From contig NC_092805.1 of the NCBI RefSeq assembly GCF_040954645.1, forward strand, positions 74,928,564-74,992,563: a DNA stretch of 64,000 nucleotides, in the 5' to 3' direction. The DNA comes from Diabrotica undecimpunctata (lineage: Eukaryota > Arthropoda > Insecta > Coleoptera > Chrysomelidae). A model generated the notes under the pieces. That model saw only the letters and a program-made list of their open reading frames with translations, was not told the DNA's origin and did not search any database. The position numbers and the translations under genes were made by a program. Each line of letters starts with the position of its first letter. Position 1 is the first letter of the stretch. This document shows positions 23,590 to 34,682 of this stretch, piece by piece.

Positions 23590-24117
23590 TTGGCGGGAAA
23601 CGAAAAACAAAATTCTAATTCCAGTCTAATTTTTTTAGATGCATTTATTAAACATAAAGCGATTAAAATTCTGATTGATTCTGGATCGGAAATTTCGTTA
23701 ATTAATAAAAAACTAGTAAAAGAATTAAATATGGACAGATTTGTGTATAAGATTCCGAGGGTTGCTTTAGTGGGTGCAAATAATAAAAAATTGACGACAG
23801 TAAACGAAGGTTTAGGAGTACGGATCAGAGTGGGAGACCAATTCTATATTATGCAATGTGTGGTGATCGAAGATCTAAATCATGATATGATAGCGGGAAT
23901 TGATGAATTGAGTGAAAAACATATCACCATCAATTTTTCGGAAAATCAACTGGAAATCAGAACAGAACCAGACAACATAGAAGAAGAAAAGGAAACAGAT
24001 AGGAGAAAATTTTCTGAAAGGATAAATGGACAAGAAAAACATAAAGAAATCAATATGACGGTAGAGGATAAATCGAAAGCTCAAGAAAAAATCAATCCGA
24101 AGAGGAAAAGAGAATAA
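23590..24117 (+). CDS. pol: LTR-2 protease part of pol
   Basis: The frame is open from upstream of the gag stop and contains the aspartic-protease motif LIDSGSEISLI near 23670-23700 and a second conserved block (VGANNKKL, as in LTR-1). No ATG precedes the active site; the first codon of the longest listed frame is TTG, so expression by -1 frameshift from gag is more likely than independent initiation. It ends at TAA 24115-24117 just before a run of nine As. The RT frame is then one step back (-1). In LTR-1 protease and RT share one frame, so this break is probably an indel in the A run rather than a programmed shift. Confidence 0.8.
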   Translation: MAGNEKQNSNSSLIFLDAFIKHKAIKILIDSGSEISLINKKLVKELNMDRFVYKIPRVALVGANNKKLTTVNEGLGVRIRVGDQFYIMQCVVIEDLNHDMIAGIDELSEKHITINFSENQLEIRTEPDNIEEEKETDRRKFSERINGQEKHKEINMTVEDKSKAQEKINPKRKRE

Positions 24118-24176
24118 AAAAAAAGAAGAAGAGTTCGAAAAGAAAGCAGGAAAAAAAGGAAGTTATAAGCAGAAAA

Positions 24177-26942
24177 ATGGAAGGAGCCGAAACATGGTGC
24201 TCGGAATACCAGATAGAAATTAAAGATAAAGAAAAAATAGAAGAAGAAATAACGGAAGAGGACAGAGAAGAAATGGCAATTATGGACGAGAATCCAGAAT
24301 TTTGTGAAGAAGTAATACGGACAGTGAACACATGTGAACAAACTGAGGATGAAAGAAAAATAATATGTGGAGAAAACATGGAGAAGGAAATAGAGAAGAT
24401 TTTAGAAAATTATGGAGATCTTATTAATGAAGAAAGCCGAGTGGCTAAAAATTATGAACATTCTTTTAAAGTGAAAAACTTAGAAAATTTTAAATCGAAA
24501 ACATATCCAATCCCGTATAAATACAGGCAAAGCGTCGGACAGGAAATTGAAAATATGATCAAAGACAAGGTGATCGAAAGATGTGACTCTCCATATATCA
24601 ACCCGATAGTATGCGTAAAAAAATCAAATGGTGATTTGCGATTATGTTTAGATGCAAGAAACATTAATTCGCACACAATCGCGCAATACGAAGCGCCTTT
24701 GAACATAGAAGCCATTTTTGGACGAAACACAGGATCACACATTTTCTCCAAAATCGATTTGAAACACAGTTTTTGGTTAATACCTTTGGCAGAAAAGTGT
24801 CGAAATTATACCGCTTTTTCTATCGACGGAGTGGTGTACCGATTTAGGGTAGTACCATTTGGACTACAAAGTGCATGCGCTGCTTTGGTTCGCGCATTAC
24901 ACACAATTTTAAATATGCATGGAGAATTTATTGTACATTACATAGATGATTTATTAATTTTCTCACCGGATATAACAAGCCATCTACGACATATTCATAC
25001 TGTTCTCGAAGAACTTGATCAAGCCGGATTAAAATTAAATATTCAAAAGTGTCAGTTTTTCCAAAAAGAGGTATTGTATTTAGGATTCAAATTAGACACA
25101 AAAGGGATTAGTCTTGCAGAAGATAGAATTGAAGTCATAAACAACTACCCTAGGCCAACCAATTTAAAAACTTTGCGGGGATATTTAGGAATGGTAAACT
25201 ATTTCAAAAAGCTGATACCAGACCTCAGTACAAAAGAAATACCGCTAATAGCATTACTTAAGAAAAATGTCAGATGGAAATGGGGAACGGAACAAGAAAT
25301 CGCTTTCAAAAATTTAAAAGGAGCATTTTCCACAGCTGTAAGAGTGCACCACCCAAGATATGAGCAACCTTTCATTCTCAGGACCGATGCTTCCATAAAA
25401 AAATTTGCAGGGGTGTTATCACAGATACAAGACGATATAGAGGTGCCAATATGTTTTGTTTCCCGTGTAACCAAAACGTATGAGAGAAAATACAGCGTTA
25501 CTGAATTAGAGTTTGCCAGTGTGTTATTTTGTGTAAACAAATTACGTTTTTACCTACTTGGGGCAAGATTCACCATTGAAACGGACCACGCAGCGTTGAT
25601 ACACATAATGAAAAATAGGTTGGTAAATAATAGAATTCATAGGGGCATTCTTTTACTCCAAGAATATGATTTTGAATTTAAATATATCAAAAGAACGGAC
25701 AATATTTTGGCTGATGCGTTGACGAGAGATGAACAATTCCGCAAAGAGGATCACAAAACTCTCCACGTAGGCATGAACATAATGAGAGAAGAAGCAGGCT
25801 TATTTTCGTTGGCCAAAATCAGGGAAAATCAGGAAGAATTGAATGAAAGAGAAAAGCAAAGGGCTGAACAAGAAAATAACCTATATTTTAAGAGGGTCGA
25901 TGGTAAAGAACTCTATGTAATCACGGAGCAAATGGCAAAAGAAGTTTTTTTAAAGTTACACTGTGACAACGGACATATTGGAAGTAGAAAGGTTTGGCTT
26001 ATGTTCAGGGAGAACTACATTTGTCGACAGGACTATACAATAGCCAAAGAGGTGACTCGAAATTGTGTGACATGCCAAAAGTGTAAAAGTAGGAACTTTA
26101 AAAATGAAAACGTCACAAAAAACGTCGTAGCTCGGAAGAAACTTAATATTGTTGCTATTGATATGTTGATCGATTTGATACCAACAACTCAAAGGAATAA
26201 ACACATATTAGTTATGGTGGATCTTTTCTCAAAATATGTTAAATTGTACGCATGCAGAACCACAAAAGGAATTGAAATACTTAGGAAGATAGACAATTTT
26301 ATAGAAACGGTGGGAAGACCAGACAATATTTTATTGGACAATGCGACATATTTTAGGAACGAACGTTTTAAAAGGGAATTAAGAGAGAGGGGCATCGATA
26401 CAAAATTTATAAGCATCCGTCATCCACAGAGCAACCCATCGGAGCGTTTTATACAAGAAGTCACAAAATTTCTACGAATTGCCGCGGAAGAACATCATCG
26501 ACATTGGGACAGAAAAGTGTTTGAGATCGAGACCTATTTGAATTGTGTTCCAAATACGGTTACCAAAGAGACGCCTTTATATATAATGAAAGGAACAATG
26601 CCTACAAGACCGTGGGAAGACACCGCCCCCAGACAATACGAAGAAGTGATCGAGTTGGTTCAAAGAAGATTGAGACGAAGTGGAGAGAAATATCTCCAAA
26701 GACAAGAGAGAACCCGAAGAAGAAGGCCGATCAAATTCCAGAAAGAAGATAAAGTCTTAGTGAAGGCACTGAGGGTGTCGAATTTACAAAATGGTATTTT
26801 TGCTAAATTGATGCCGATATTTGAAGGTCCATATAGGGTCAATACGGAAAATGGGGTAAATAGTTATGAATTAGCGCACATAGAGACAGGAAATATACGG
26901 GGTATTTTTAACATTCACGACATCTATCAATATCATGAATAG
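24177..26942 (+). CDS. pol: LTR-2 pol: RT, RNase H, integrase
   Basis: 921 codons from the ATG at 24177; the frame is open further upstream, to at least 24111. RT has LRLCLDARNIN, VVPFGLQSACAAL and the catalytic YIDD at 24939-24950. RNase H follows (RTDASIKKFAG, ETDHAALIHI). Integrase starts with the zinc finger (GHIGSRKVW, CVTCQKC near 25970-26085), then the catalytic core: first Asp in VAIDML (about 26155), second in LLDNAT (about 26331), and Glu in SNPSERF (about 26430). The C-terminal part is basic and ends 95 bp before the 3' LTR. All catalytic residues are present, so this could supply RT and integrase to defective relatives if expressed. Confidence 0.93.
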   Translation: MEGAETWCSEYQIEIKDKEKIEEEITEEDREEMAIMDENPEFCEEVIRTVNTCEQTEDERKIICGENMEKEIEKILENYGDLINEESRVAKNYEHSFKVKNLENFKSKTYPIPYKYRQSVGQEIENMIKDKVIERCDSPYINPIVCVKKSNGDLRLCLDARNINSHTIAQYEAPLNIEAIFGRNTGSHIFSKIDLKHSFWLIPLAEKCRNYTAFSIDGVVYRFRVVPFGLQSACAALVRALHTILNMHGEFIVHYIDDLLIFSPDITSHLRHIHTVLEELDQAGLKLNIQKCQFFQKEVLYLGFKLDTKGISLAEDRIEVINNYPRPTNLKTLRGYLGMVNYFKKLIPDLSTKEIPLIALLKKNVRWKWGTEQEIAFKNLKGAFSTAVRVHHPRYEQPFILRTDASIKKFAGVLSQIQDDIEVPICFVSRVTKTYERKYSVTELEFASVLFCVNKLRFYLLGARFTIETDHAALIHIMKNRLVNNRIHRGILLLQEYDFEFKYIKRTDNILADALTRDEQFRKEDHKTLHVGMNIMREEAGLFSLAKIRENQEELNEREKQRAEQENNLYFKRVDGKELYVITEQMAKEVFLKLHCDNGHIGSRKVWLMFRENYICRQDYTIAKEVTRNCVTCQKCKSRNFKNENVTKNVVARKKLNIVAIDMLIDLIPTTQRNKHILVMVDLFSKYVKLYACRTTKGIEILRKIDNFIETVGRPDNILLDNATYFRNERFKRELRERGIDTKFISIRHPQSNPSERFIQEVTKFLRIAAEEHHRHWDRKVFEIETYLNCVPNTVTKETPLYIMKGTMPTRPWEDTAPRQYEEVIELVQRRLRRSGEKYLQRQERTRRRRPIKFQKEDKVLVKALRVSNLQNGIFAKLMPIFEGPYRVNTENGVNSYELAHIETGNIRGIFNIHDIYQYHE

Positions 26943-27037
26943 ATTTTAATAACATAGTGAAATAATTTGATCCTAGAAAACTTTTGTCATTTTTAAAATT
27001 TAACAAAGAGTTTTCGGCAGATCAAATGGCGGGGATT

Positions 27038-28445
27038 TGTTATGATATGTAAAATCGAGAAAAATATTGGTTTGTTTAAAAATATTTCAAAGTTCAAAAA
27101 CATTAAAATAATTCAGATAAGTAGGATAATATCCAACAAACATTTCGAAGAAGGAAAGTTATTAAATTCTTGGATTACCTGTACTAAACAAAATGTAAGC
27201 TTTGCATAAATTATTTCTTTGTTATACTTGAGTGACCCGCATAATTTTAAGTGAAATCCAAAGACAATTGAACGGGGTTTTCCAAAATACATTAATGCAG
27301 TGATTAGAGACAAATAGAAGAGATTTTAGAAAGAGGTTTTTGTTAGTTTTTAAGAATTATAGAAAATATTATTTGTAAATAAGTTTTAGGAAATTTTATA
27401 ATTATAGGTAAAAATTTGTTTGTTATCAAAATGAAAAAATGGGGGAATTGTGACGAGTTTTGATTGGCGGAGATTGAAAAAGGTGGGATAAGTATATAGG
27501 AAAAAGTTTAGCGAGATTGAGGAGAGAGAAAAGATAATCAGTTGGTTTTCCAAGTCTGTAAGACGAACAGTGATTGTTCTCTGGTGGTTCCCAAGAAGTA
27601 GCAAGCAGTAGTGTTGAATGTTAGTGAGTTTTTGTGGAGTTAGTGTATCTGACAGTAGCTGAAGCAGCAAAATATTGTAAGTCATATATTCCTACTTATA
27701 TTCCAAGAGTCACTGTTCAGGCCAACGAGAGATTCAGTTTATCGTAAAGAGAAGATATTCCAAGAGTCATTTTTCACTCGGGCCAACGAGAGATTCAGTT
27801 TTATCGAGAGGAGAAAGGCTATCATAATTTGAATGATTGTTGCTTTTGAAGGAGATCATTAAGGACAATATACTTGCAACAATCTGTTGTAAGATTGCTG
27901 ATTACATAGGAAGCGGTTGAGAGGAGATAATACAGTCTACAAGGAACAAGGATTTGGACCACTCATCATCAGAGAGAGATATTTTTGTTTTCTGCAGTTT
28001 TTTTCTTTTATTGATAACACAATTTTTACACGTAATTTAGAAAGGATATAAATATTTTGATTAGGAGAGTTAGAATAGTTTGGGATTTTGAGATTTCAAT
28101 TAATATTGTTTGTACCATTAATTTGGATTGTTCACATACGGAGAACAAAATTTTGAGAATCCTTATATGAGATTTGTTTATTGAAAACTTTTGAGTGTGA
28201 ATTATTTCATTATTTTTATTTCAATATATAGTGTTAGATCATATGTGTTTTTTATTATTCCGGTATTCTCTGGACCTTACCTTTCACATGTAATAGCATA
28301 GATATTAAAGCACGAATTTAACCCTGAGATAAAAGAATTAAAAATTGTGATAGAGTCATAATCATATCATTTAAATAATTTTAATTAATCAAAAAAAATT
28401 AATTAGCTAATTATTGCTTGGCGCACCAAGACTTTAAATATCACA
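27038..28445 (+). repeat. LTR-2 3' LTR
   Basis: 1,408 bp copy of 20271-21678. A GGCGGGGATT run just before its TG (27028-27037) is the likely polypurine tract. Confidence 0.95.
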
Positions 28446-28500
28446 ATAATATATATATAAATATATAATTAGATAATATATATATATATATATATATATA
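28446..28500. repeat. AT-rich spacer between LTR-2 and LTR-3
   Basis: Imperfect (TA)n with a short ATTAGATAAT interruption. It is the only DNA between the two elements. Confidence 0.9.
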
Positions 28501-28828
28501 TGTTATATGAGAAAATATTAACCTTGAACTAGCTTAAGTTCGCCGACTTCAGATTTCATCATCCCATTCCCATAGAAACCGCTGAGCACGCATTAGAACT
28601 TTGTACGAACCGTTGGCCAACATTCATGGGAACAGCAATTCAGCACTTCATACCAAACCTATAAATTACCATTCTCAGATGCCGGAATCACTCTTAGCTG
28701 CAACTTCGACCAGTCCAGTTTTTAGTCATTTTAAATTAATTTAATTTTGTACTAATATTTAATATTTAATTTGTAACAAATAAAGTTCTTTTTTTTAAAA
28801 AGTCAAATACGTGATTAGTGATCTAACA
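28501..28828 (+). repeat. LTR-3 5' LTR
   Basis: 328 bp with TG...CA ends. It contains an ACCTATAAATTACC TATA-like box and, near the end, AACAAATAAAGTTC, which fits a polyadenylation signal. Confidence 0.95.
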
Positions 28829-28830
28829 AT

Positions 28831-28850
28831 TGGCGCAAAGTCAGTAGGAT
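28831..28850 (+). promoter_or_regulatory. LTR-3 primer-binding site, Ser-tRNA type
   Basis: TGGCGCAAAGTCAGTAGGAT, 2 nt after the LTR. It is close to TGGCGCAGTCGGTAGGAT used by 17.6/297-type elements, with a small insertion. Confidence 0.7.
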
Positions 28851-28934
28851 CCGGTTAACGTTGCTAGAACACGTGTATACTCACTGGCAGCGGCGGATTC
28901 TCATCCCTTAACGGAACAAAGAATCTACGGAAGT

Positions 28935-29101
28935 CCTCACTCCTGTGACCTACGGAAGGAACACCTAGTGAAGCCCCTGGTAGCCGAGCAGAGAGAACAA
29001 GACAACCCTTAAAGAAGAAAGCATCTCCGAACAACCTCACTCCTGTAATCTACGGAAGGAACACCTAGTGAAGCCCCTGGTAGCTGAGCAGAGAGAACAA
29101 G
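28935..29101 (+). repeat. LTR-3 leader: two 67-bp direct repeats
   Basis: CCTCACTCCTG...GAGAGAACAAG occurs at 28935-29001 and 29035-29101, 100 bp apart, with only a few differences. It lies in the 5' untranslated leader where packaging or translation signals would be. Confidence 0.85.
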
Positions 29102-29521
29102 GCGTCCCGATGTTATTCTTTATGTAAGTGGATTTTGAATCATCTCGTTAATAATTTTGTTATAATAATTTACGAAATTGACTATACTGCAAGTCAATTA
29201 ATCAAGATACATAAAAAAATACAAGTTGATTATCTAATATTTGAAATTATTGATATTGACATATTTCATCTATACTATTTTATACTGATATTTTATTGAC
29301 ATATTTTTTTTTACTTGCTATATTTTTGGTATATTTTCTCTTGATATATTTTTATTTGGTATATTTGATACATTTTTATTGATATATTATTTGATATTTT
29401 TATATTGATACATTTTTGTCCTTTATATACCACCACATTTTTTTTTCTCCCTTATATACTGATACATTTTATATTTCTCCATACTTCTATTTTTCATTTT
29501 CGTTTAAAAATATCTCGAAAA

Positions 29522-30775
29522 ATGCCTGAGACACGTTCCCAGACTCAACAAGAAATCGAACCATACAAGCTTTCGGAAATATTTTCTATTATCCCAGAAT
29601 TTGAAGGCGATCCGATTTCTCTTTCTACATTTTTAGATGCGTGCGACTGTGCTTTTAAAATGGCCACAGGCGATCAGCGCGTTCTATTAACGATTCACGT
29701 AAAAAATAAACTCAAAGGTAAAGCTGCACAGCTTATTAATTCTAGAAAACCAATTTCTTATACAGAAATAAAACAATTACTAAATCTACATTTCGGAGAC
29801 AGTAGAGACCTGACCTCCTTAATACAAGACTTACAAAGACTAAGACAACTATCTAACGAATCTCCTCTAACTTTCTTTAACCGCTTACAAGTTTTGAATG
29901 CAAAAATGCACGCCTCGATCCAAATAGCAAATTTATCCCCAGATCAAAAAACTGCCCAATGTGATTTAATCGATACCATGGCCCTAAACACACTTTTAAC
30001 CGGTTTAGAACCTCGTCTAGGACAAATTATTAGGGCTAGTAATCCAAAAGATCTCATTGAAGCAAGCAATCGTATTAGACGCGAACTTCAATTGTCATAT
30101 TTTGAAGAACAAAAATCTAATTCTAGATCAACTATTCCTAAACCCTCTCAACCAATGAAAAGACCCTCATCTCAGTTTACAAAATGTACAAATTGTGGCC
30201 GCATTGGTCATCTAAATAGTGAATGCCGCTCTTCACGTTTCGTACAGCCAAACAAAACTTTTTCTAGACCACACGTTTACCAAAACCAATATAATAATGG
30301 ACCTAACAACTATCAAAACAATCAGAACCCTAATATGAATCAATATTCCTCCAACAATCCAAATTTCAACCAACAGAGACCTTCCTTTTCATCTCAAAAT
30401 CAAAATCAAAATCGTCCATCTGTTATTCAAAGAAACCCAAACTTCCAAAGAGCTCATGTTTTAAACGAATACCCTGATGAAATGACGACTAACTATTATA
30501 CAGACGATTACTATACGGATAATTATTATAATACCGATAACTATGAAAACTATGAAACGGATTATTATACAGAAAATAATCCGCAAACTGATAACTTTTA
30601 CGAAACCAATAACACACAAAATTATCAGGATTTTCTTTCACTTCAGAATCGAAATCATCCTCCCAATCATACGAACCCCTCAACGGATATTACGAATATC
30701 CAAGAACAAATCCAAGCACTCAACTTGGACAACTTTCACCCGAATCTCAATTTTCCCGAACAGACATTCATGTAA
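29522..30775 (+). CDS. gag: LTR-3 Gag with CCHC zinc knuckle
   Basis: The ATG at 29522 begins MPETRSQTQQ, a typical errantivirus-like Gag start; the frame is open upstream to 29405, but that part is translated leader. It gives 417 residues. The capsid-like core includes FEGDPISLSTFLDACD and GLEPRLGQIIRASNP. A single zinc knuckle, CTNCGRIGHLNSEC, lies at about 30184-30225. The tail is very rich in Asn, Tyr and Gln with repeated YYTDNYY units. The frame is intact. The protease frame (-1) is open beneath the last part of gag, as expected for a -1 frameshift. Confidence 0.92.
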   Translation: MPETRSQTQQEIEPYKLSEIFSIIPEFEGDPISLSTFLDACDCAFKMATGDQRVLLTIHVKNKLKGKAAQLINSRKPISYTEIKQLLNLHFGDSRDLTSLIQDLQRLRQLSNESPLTFFNRLQVLNAKMHASIQIANLSPDQKTAQCDLIDTMALNTLLTGLEPRLGQIIRASNPKDLIEASNRIRRELQLSYFEEQKSNSRSTIPKPSQPMKRPSSQFTKCTNCGRIGHLNSECRSSRFVQPNKTFSRPHVYQNQYNNGPNNYQNNQNPNMNQYSSNNPNFNQQRPSFSSQNQNQNRPSVIQRNPNFQRAHVLNEYPDEMTTNYYTDDYYTDNYYNTDNYENYETDYYTENNPQTDNFYETNNTQNYQDFLSLQNRNHPPNHTNPSTDITNIQEQIQALNLDNFHPNLNFPEQTFM

Positions 30776-30789
30776 CCCCATTTCATACA

Positions 30790-31371
30790 ATGAGTTCCAA
30801 AAATTTATATTACATTAACGATGCTACCAACACTTTCAAACTTTTAATCGACACAGGTGCTGGAATCACTATTTTTAAAGAAAACACAGCACGCAATTAT
30901 CATAATAGATTTCCTGAAAACGTTACTATTCAAGGTATAACCGATCAAAAATTGTTAATAACAGAATCTGTCCTAATTCCCTTCACTGACAATAATCCTC
31001 ACAAAGTCTTTATTTTCAATTTAGACATTGATTTCGATGGCATAATAGGCCTAGACTTTCTAGATCATTATGAATGCGTAATAGATCTTAAATCCCGACA
31101 GTTGCATACAAATTTTAAAACTGTCACCCTTTACAAAGTAGGACACGAGACAAACACACCTCCTAAAGACAAAACACCGACACACCCCACAGAAATAAGA
31201 CAAAACGAACCTAAAATAAAAATTAAATCAGATTCTAAACAGGAATCAAATTTAAAATATCAAAACCCTATAAATGAAAAATATACTATCGTAAAAAACC
31301 GAGATCAAGACAAAAATCTTGAAAGACCAGAGAGAAAACGAATAAAAGGAAAAAAACAGAATTACCATTGA
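30790..31371 (+). CDS. pol: LTR-3 protease part of pol
   Basis: The frame is open from within gag, so the ATG at 30790 is probably not the true start. The active site LLIDTGAGITIF lies near 30840-30875 and the second block IIGLDFLDHYE near 31040-31070. The frame ends at TGA 31369-31371 just after a run of seven As. Similarity continues one step over in the frame of the RT region, which points to a single-base indel in the A run. Confidence 0.85.
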   Translation: MSSKNLYYINDATNTFKLLIDTGAGITIFKENTARNYHNRFPENVTIQGITDQKLLITESVLIPFTDNNPHKVFIFNLDIDFDGIIGLDFLDHYECVIDLKSRQLHTNFKTVTLYKVGHETNTPPKDKTPTHPTEIRQNEPKIKIKSDSKQESNLKYQNPINEKYTIVKNRDQDKNLERPERKRIKGKKQNYH

Positions 31372-34300
31372 CAGCCGGACCGAACAAATATGCAGACTAA
31401 AATGCAACTTATCAAATACAGATGCCATATTATCAGCTCAAGAAATAGAAAAAGTTAGATTACCTCATGCATTAGTCCATGTAGATGAAAATGGAGAATT
31501 CTTAACTTCCGTACTAAATGCTAATGCTATGCCGAAGACAATCGAATTTTCAGACATTTCAATCGAACCTTTCAAAAATTCGGAGACAATCCTATCCTAC
31601 AACGGAAATGATTTTGAAGAACCCGTAGTAGATAGAACACGAATAATTAAAGAACAACTAAGAATTGATCATCTAAATTGCGAAGAACAAGAACCAATTC
31701 TAGATATATGTACTGAATACGCAGATATATTTTATGTCGAAGGCGACAAACTGACCTTCACAAACGAAATCAAGCACAAAATCGAAACAAACAACGCTAA
31801 ACCTATCTTCACTAAATCCTATAGATATCCTCAAATACATAAGGAAGAGGTAAAGACGCAAATTAATAAAATGTTAGAAGAAGGAATAATCCAGAAAAGT
31901 GTCTCGCCCTGGTCGAGTCCAGTCTGGGTCGTACCGAAGAAATTAGATGCGTCAGGAAAACAAAAATGGCGAGTTGTTATTGATTATCGAAAACTCAACG
32001 AACTCACAGTACAAGACCGTTATCCTCTACCACAAATATCAGAACTATTGGACCAACTAGGAAGATGCCAATACTTCACAACACTAGATTTAGCGTCTGC
32101 ATTTCACCAGATTGAAATCGAGCCACAAGACATCCAGAAAACGGCCTTTTCCGTCGAAAATGGATATTACGAATTTGTTCGCATGCCATTCGGACTAATG
32201 AATGCTCCATCTACTTTCCAAAGAGTAATGGACAACATCCTTTTAGGAATACAAAACGAAAGATGCTTAGTGTATATGGATGACATAATTATCTACTCAC
32301 CCACTATTCATGATCACATGTCACGACTAACAGAAGTTTTTAAAAGGTTGCGAAAATCAAATTTAAAAATACAGCCAGACAAGTGCGAATTTTTAAGAAA
32401 AGAAGTAGCATATTTGGGCCACCTTGTAACAGAAAATGGTGTAAAAACAAATCCAGCTAAAATATCTTGCATCAAAAACTTCCCGGAACCAAAGAACACC
32501 AAAGAAATAAAGTCATTCTTAGGCTTAGCCGGTTACTATAGAAGATTTATTCCAAATTTTGCCAAAATTTCTAAACCACTTACGAAACTACTTCAGAAAG
32601 ACGTACCTTTTATTTTTAATTCTGATTGCAAAGAAGCCTTTAACGAACTCAAAAATATTTTAACTTCAGATCCAATACTTATATATCCCAATTTTGAGGA
32701 ACCATTTTTACTAACAACTGACGCTAGTGCATTCGCGATTGGAGCCGTTCTATCGCAAGGCCCTATTGGAAAAGATTTACCCATAGCTTATGCCTCCAGA
32801 ACATTATGCGGTGCCGAAACAAAATATTCGACTATAGAGAGAGAACTATTAGCTATCGTATGGGCAGTCAAACATTTTAGACCATATCTTTTTGGCCGAA
32901 AATTCACCCTGATTACCGATCATCGACCCCTTACATGGCTTTTCTCGATAAAAGATCCCGGAAGCCGATTAGCGCGTTGGCGCCTAAAACTCGAAGAATA
33001 CAATTATAAAATAGAACATCGCGCAGGAAAAATAAGCAGAAATGCAGATGCCCTCTCAAGGATAAAGATTAACCATTTCAAGGATTGTGCAAACTTTCAA
33101 TCAAAAATCTCATTATATGCATCGAATGAAGATGACACGGAAACTCAAGAAAACGAAGACGACGATGAAGAAAATATAGAAAAAATGTCCGAAGAACTTG
33201 ACAAGTTTATCGAACTGTATAGAACTAAGTCAATAATCGATTATTCTAAAATTGAAACATCGAATACGGACTTATTAGACAAATCCAACAAAAATATTGT
33301 TACATTTTTTTGGCAAAATAAACTTGAAGAACTCCACGAGAAAATAATGAATGACATATTCGAAGAAAACATGGAATATAGTAACCGAAGAATTAATATT
33401 GTACACAGCAAAACTGTAAAAGATCGAAAATATTTTATTATACCATTACCGTTTGATCCCGAACGAGTAATATCACACTTGTTTCTTGTACTTTTTGCAA
33501 ATAAAGATCAATTCGATGAATCAAAAATATATTGCGTCGAAAATAATCTCGAACTACCTATCCTAGAAATATTTTCTTATATTTTTGCTGACAAAGAATT
33601 AAAATTAAGAATCTGTCAAAATATAATTAAAACAGCCAGCGAAGACGAAATCCCTCAAATTTTAGATCATTACCATTGTGGTAAAAACAATTTACATCGA
33701 GGAATAAACGAAACTGTCAGAAGAATAAAGCAGAAATACAATTGGAAGAATTTAACAAAAGATGTAGAGAAATTTGTAAAAGCATGTGAAATTTGCCAAA
33801 AAGTTAAGATTTGCAGGAAAAACTTAAGTGGACCACTAGTCATAACAGAAACTCCAAAAACACCATTCGAAAGAATAAATATGGACATATTCGAATACCC
33901 TACTAGGAACTACGCGTTAACTATTCGTGACGAATTGACAAAATTCACGCAAGCCTATCCTTTGGAAGACAAAAAGGCAGTAACAGTAGTCAAGACACTC
34001 CTACTCTTTTTTCAACACTATGGAACACCACTAAGAATTCATTGTGACTGCGGTCGAGAATTCGAGAATGCTATAATCAAAGATCTATGCGAATTATACG
34101 ACATTAAACTAACATTTTCTAGCGTTAACCATCCACAATCTAATGGATCTATAGAAAGGTTTCATGCCACACTCTCAGAAATGATTAGAGCAAATCAAGC
34201 CGAGAACCCAAACGATCATCCCTTCACTATACTTCCTTATGCAATAATATGCTATAACAACACAAAGAATAAGACCCACGGTTTCACACCATATGAACTT

Positions 34301-34669
34301 ATATTTGGGCACACTGCAGGCCGACCACCAGAAACTCTATACAATCAAAAAACACTAATGAGTAAATATATTCGAGACCTGAATAACCGCATGGAATATT
34401 TTTACAAAGTAGCCAGAGCAAAAACAGAAAGACAGAAAGAAAAGGCGAAAGTAAGATTTGACGAGAATATTTCAGAACGAAGACCTGATTTTAAAATTGG
34501 TGACAAAGTTTACGTAAAAGAATCCCAAATTAAATCAAAATCGGATAATCTTTTTAATGGACCTTTCGAAATTCAAGAAGTTTTTACAAATTCCGCAATT
34601 ATCCTTAACCCCAAAACTAACCAAACCTCTAAAGTAAATTTTGACAGACTCAAACCTTATTTTGAATAA
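31372..34669 (+). CDS. pol: LTR-3 pol: RT, RNase H, integrase
   Basis: The frame is open from about 31350; the ATG at 31529 lies inside the domain series. RT has SPWSSPVWVVPKK, the SAFHQI block and the catalytic YMDD near 32272-32283. RNase H shows LTTDASAFAIGAVL and ITDHRPLTWLF. A charged linker of about 120 residues precedes the integrase zinc finger (HYHCG...CEICQK, 33670-33800). The core has Asp in INMDIFEY, Asp in HCDCGREF and Glu in SNGSIERFH (about 34140-34160). The frame stops at 34667-34669, a few bases before a splice-acceptor-like sequence. This is a full-length enzyme set, broken only at the protease-RT join. Confidence 0.93.
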
Positions 34670-34670
34670 T

Positions 34671-34682
34671 TTTCCTTTACAG
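34671..34682 (+). promoter_or_regulatory. Candidate splice acceptor for env mRNA
   Basis: TTTTCCTTTACAG sits directly after the pol stop. Errantivirus env is normally expressed from a spliced RNA with its acceptor here. The donor in the leader or gag start was not identified. Confidence 0.5.

Larger units (their letters stand above)
20271..28445 (+). mobile_element. LTR-2: Ty3/gypsy-type retrotransposon, nearly complete
   Basis: Direct repeats of 1,408 bp (20271-21678 and 27038-28445; TGTTATGATATG...ATCACA) differ at about a dozen sites by eye, roughly 99% identity. Between them lie a primer-binding site, gag, protease and an RT-RNase H-integrase frame, all on the plus strand. There is no env. 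It belongs to the same broad group as LTR-1 (similar gag layout, LTR length and first bases) but the sequences are clearly different. It sits between AT-dinucleotide tracts. A relative survives as a solo LTR at 48085-49437. Confidence 0.95.
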
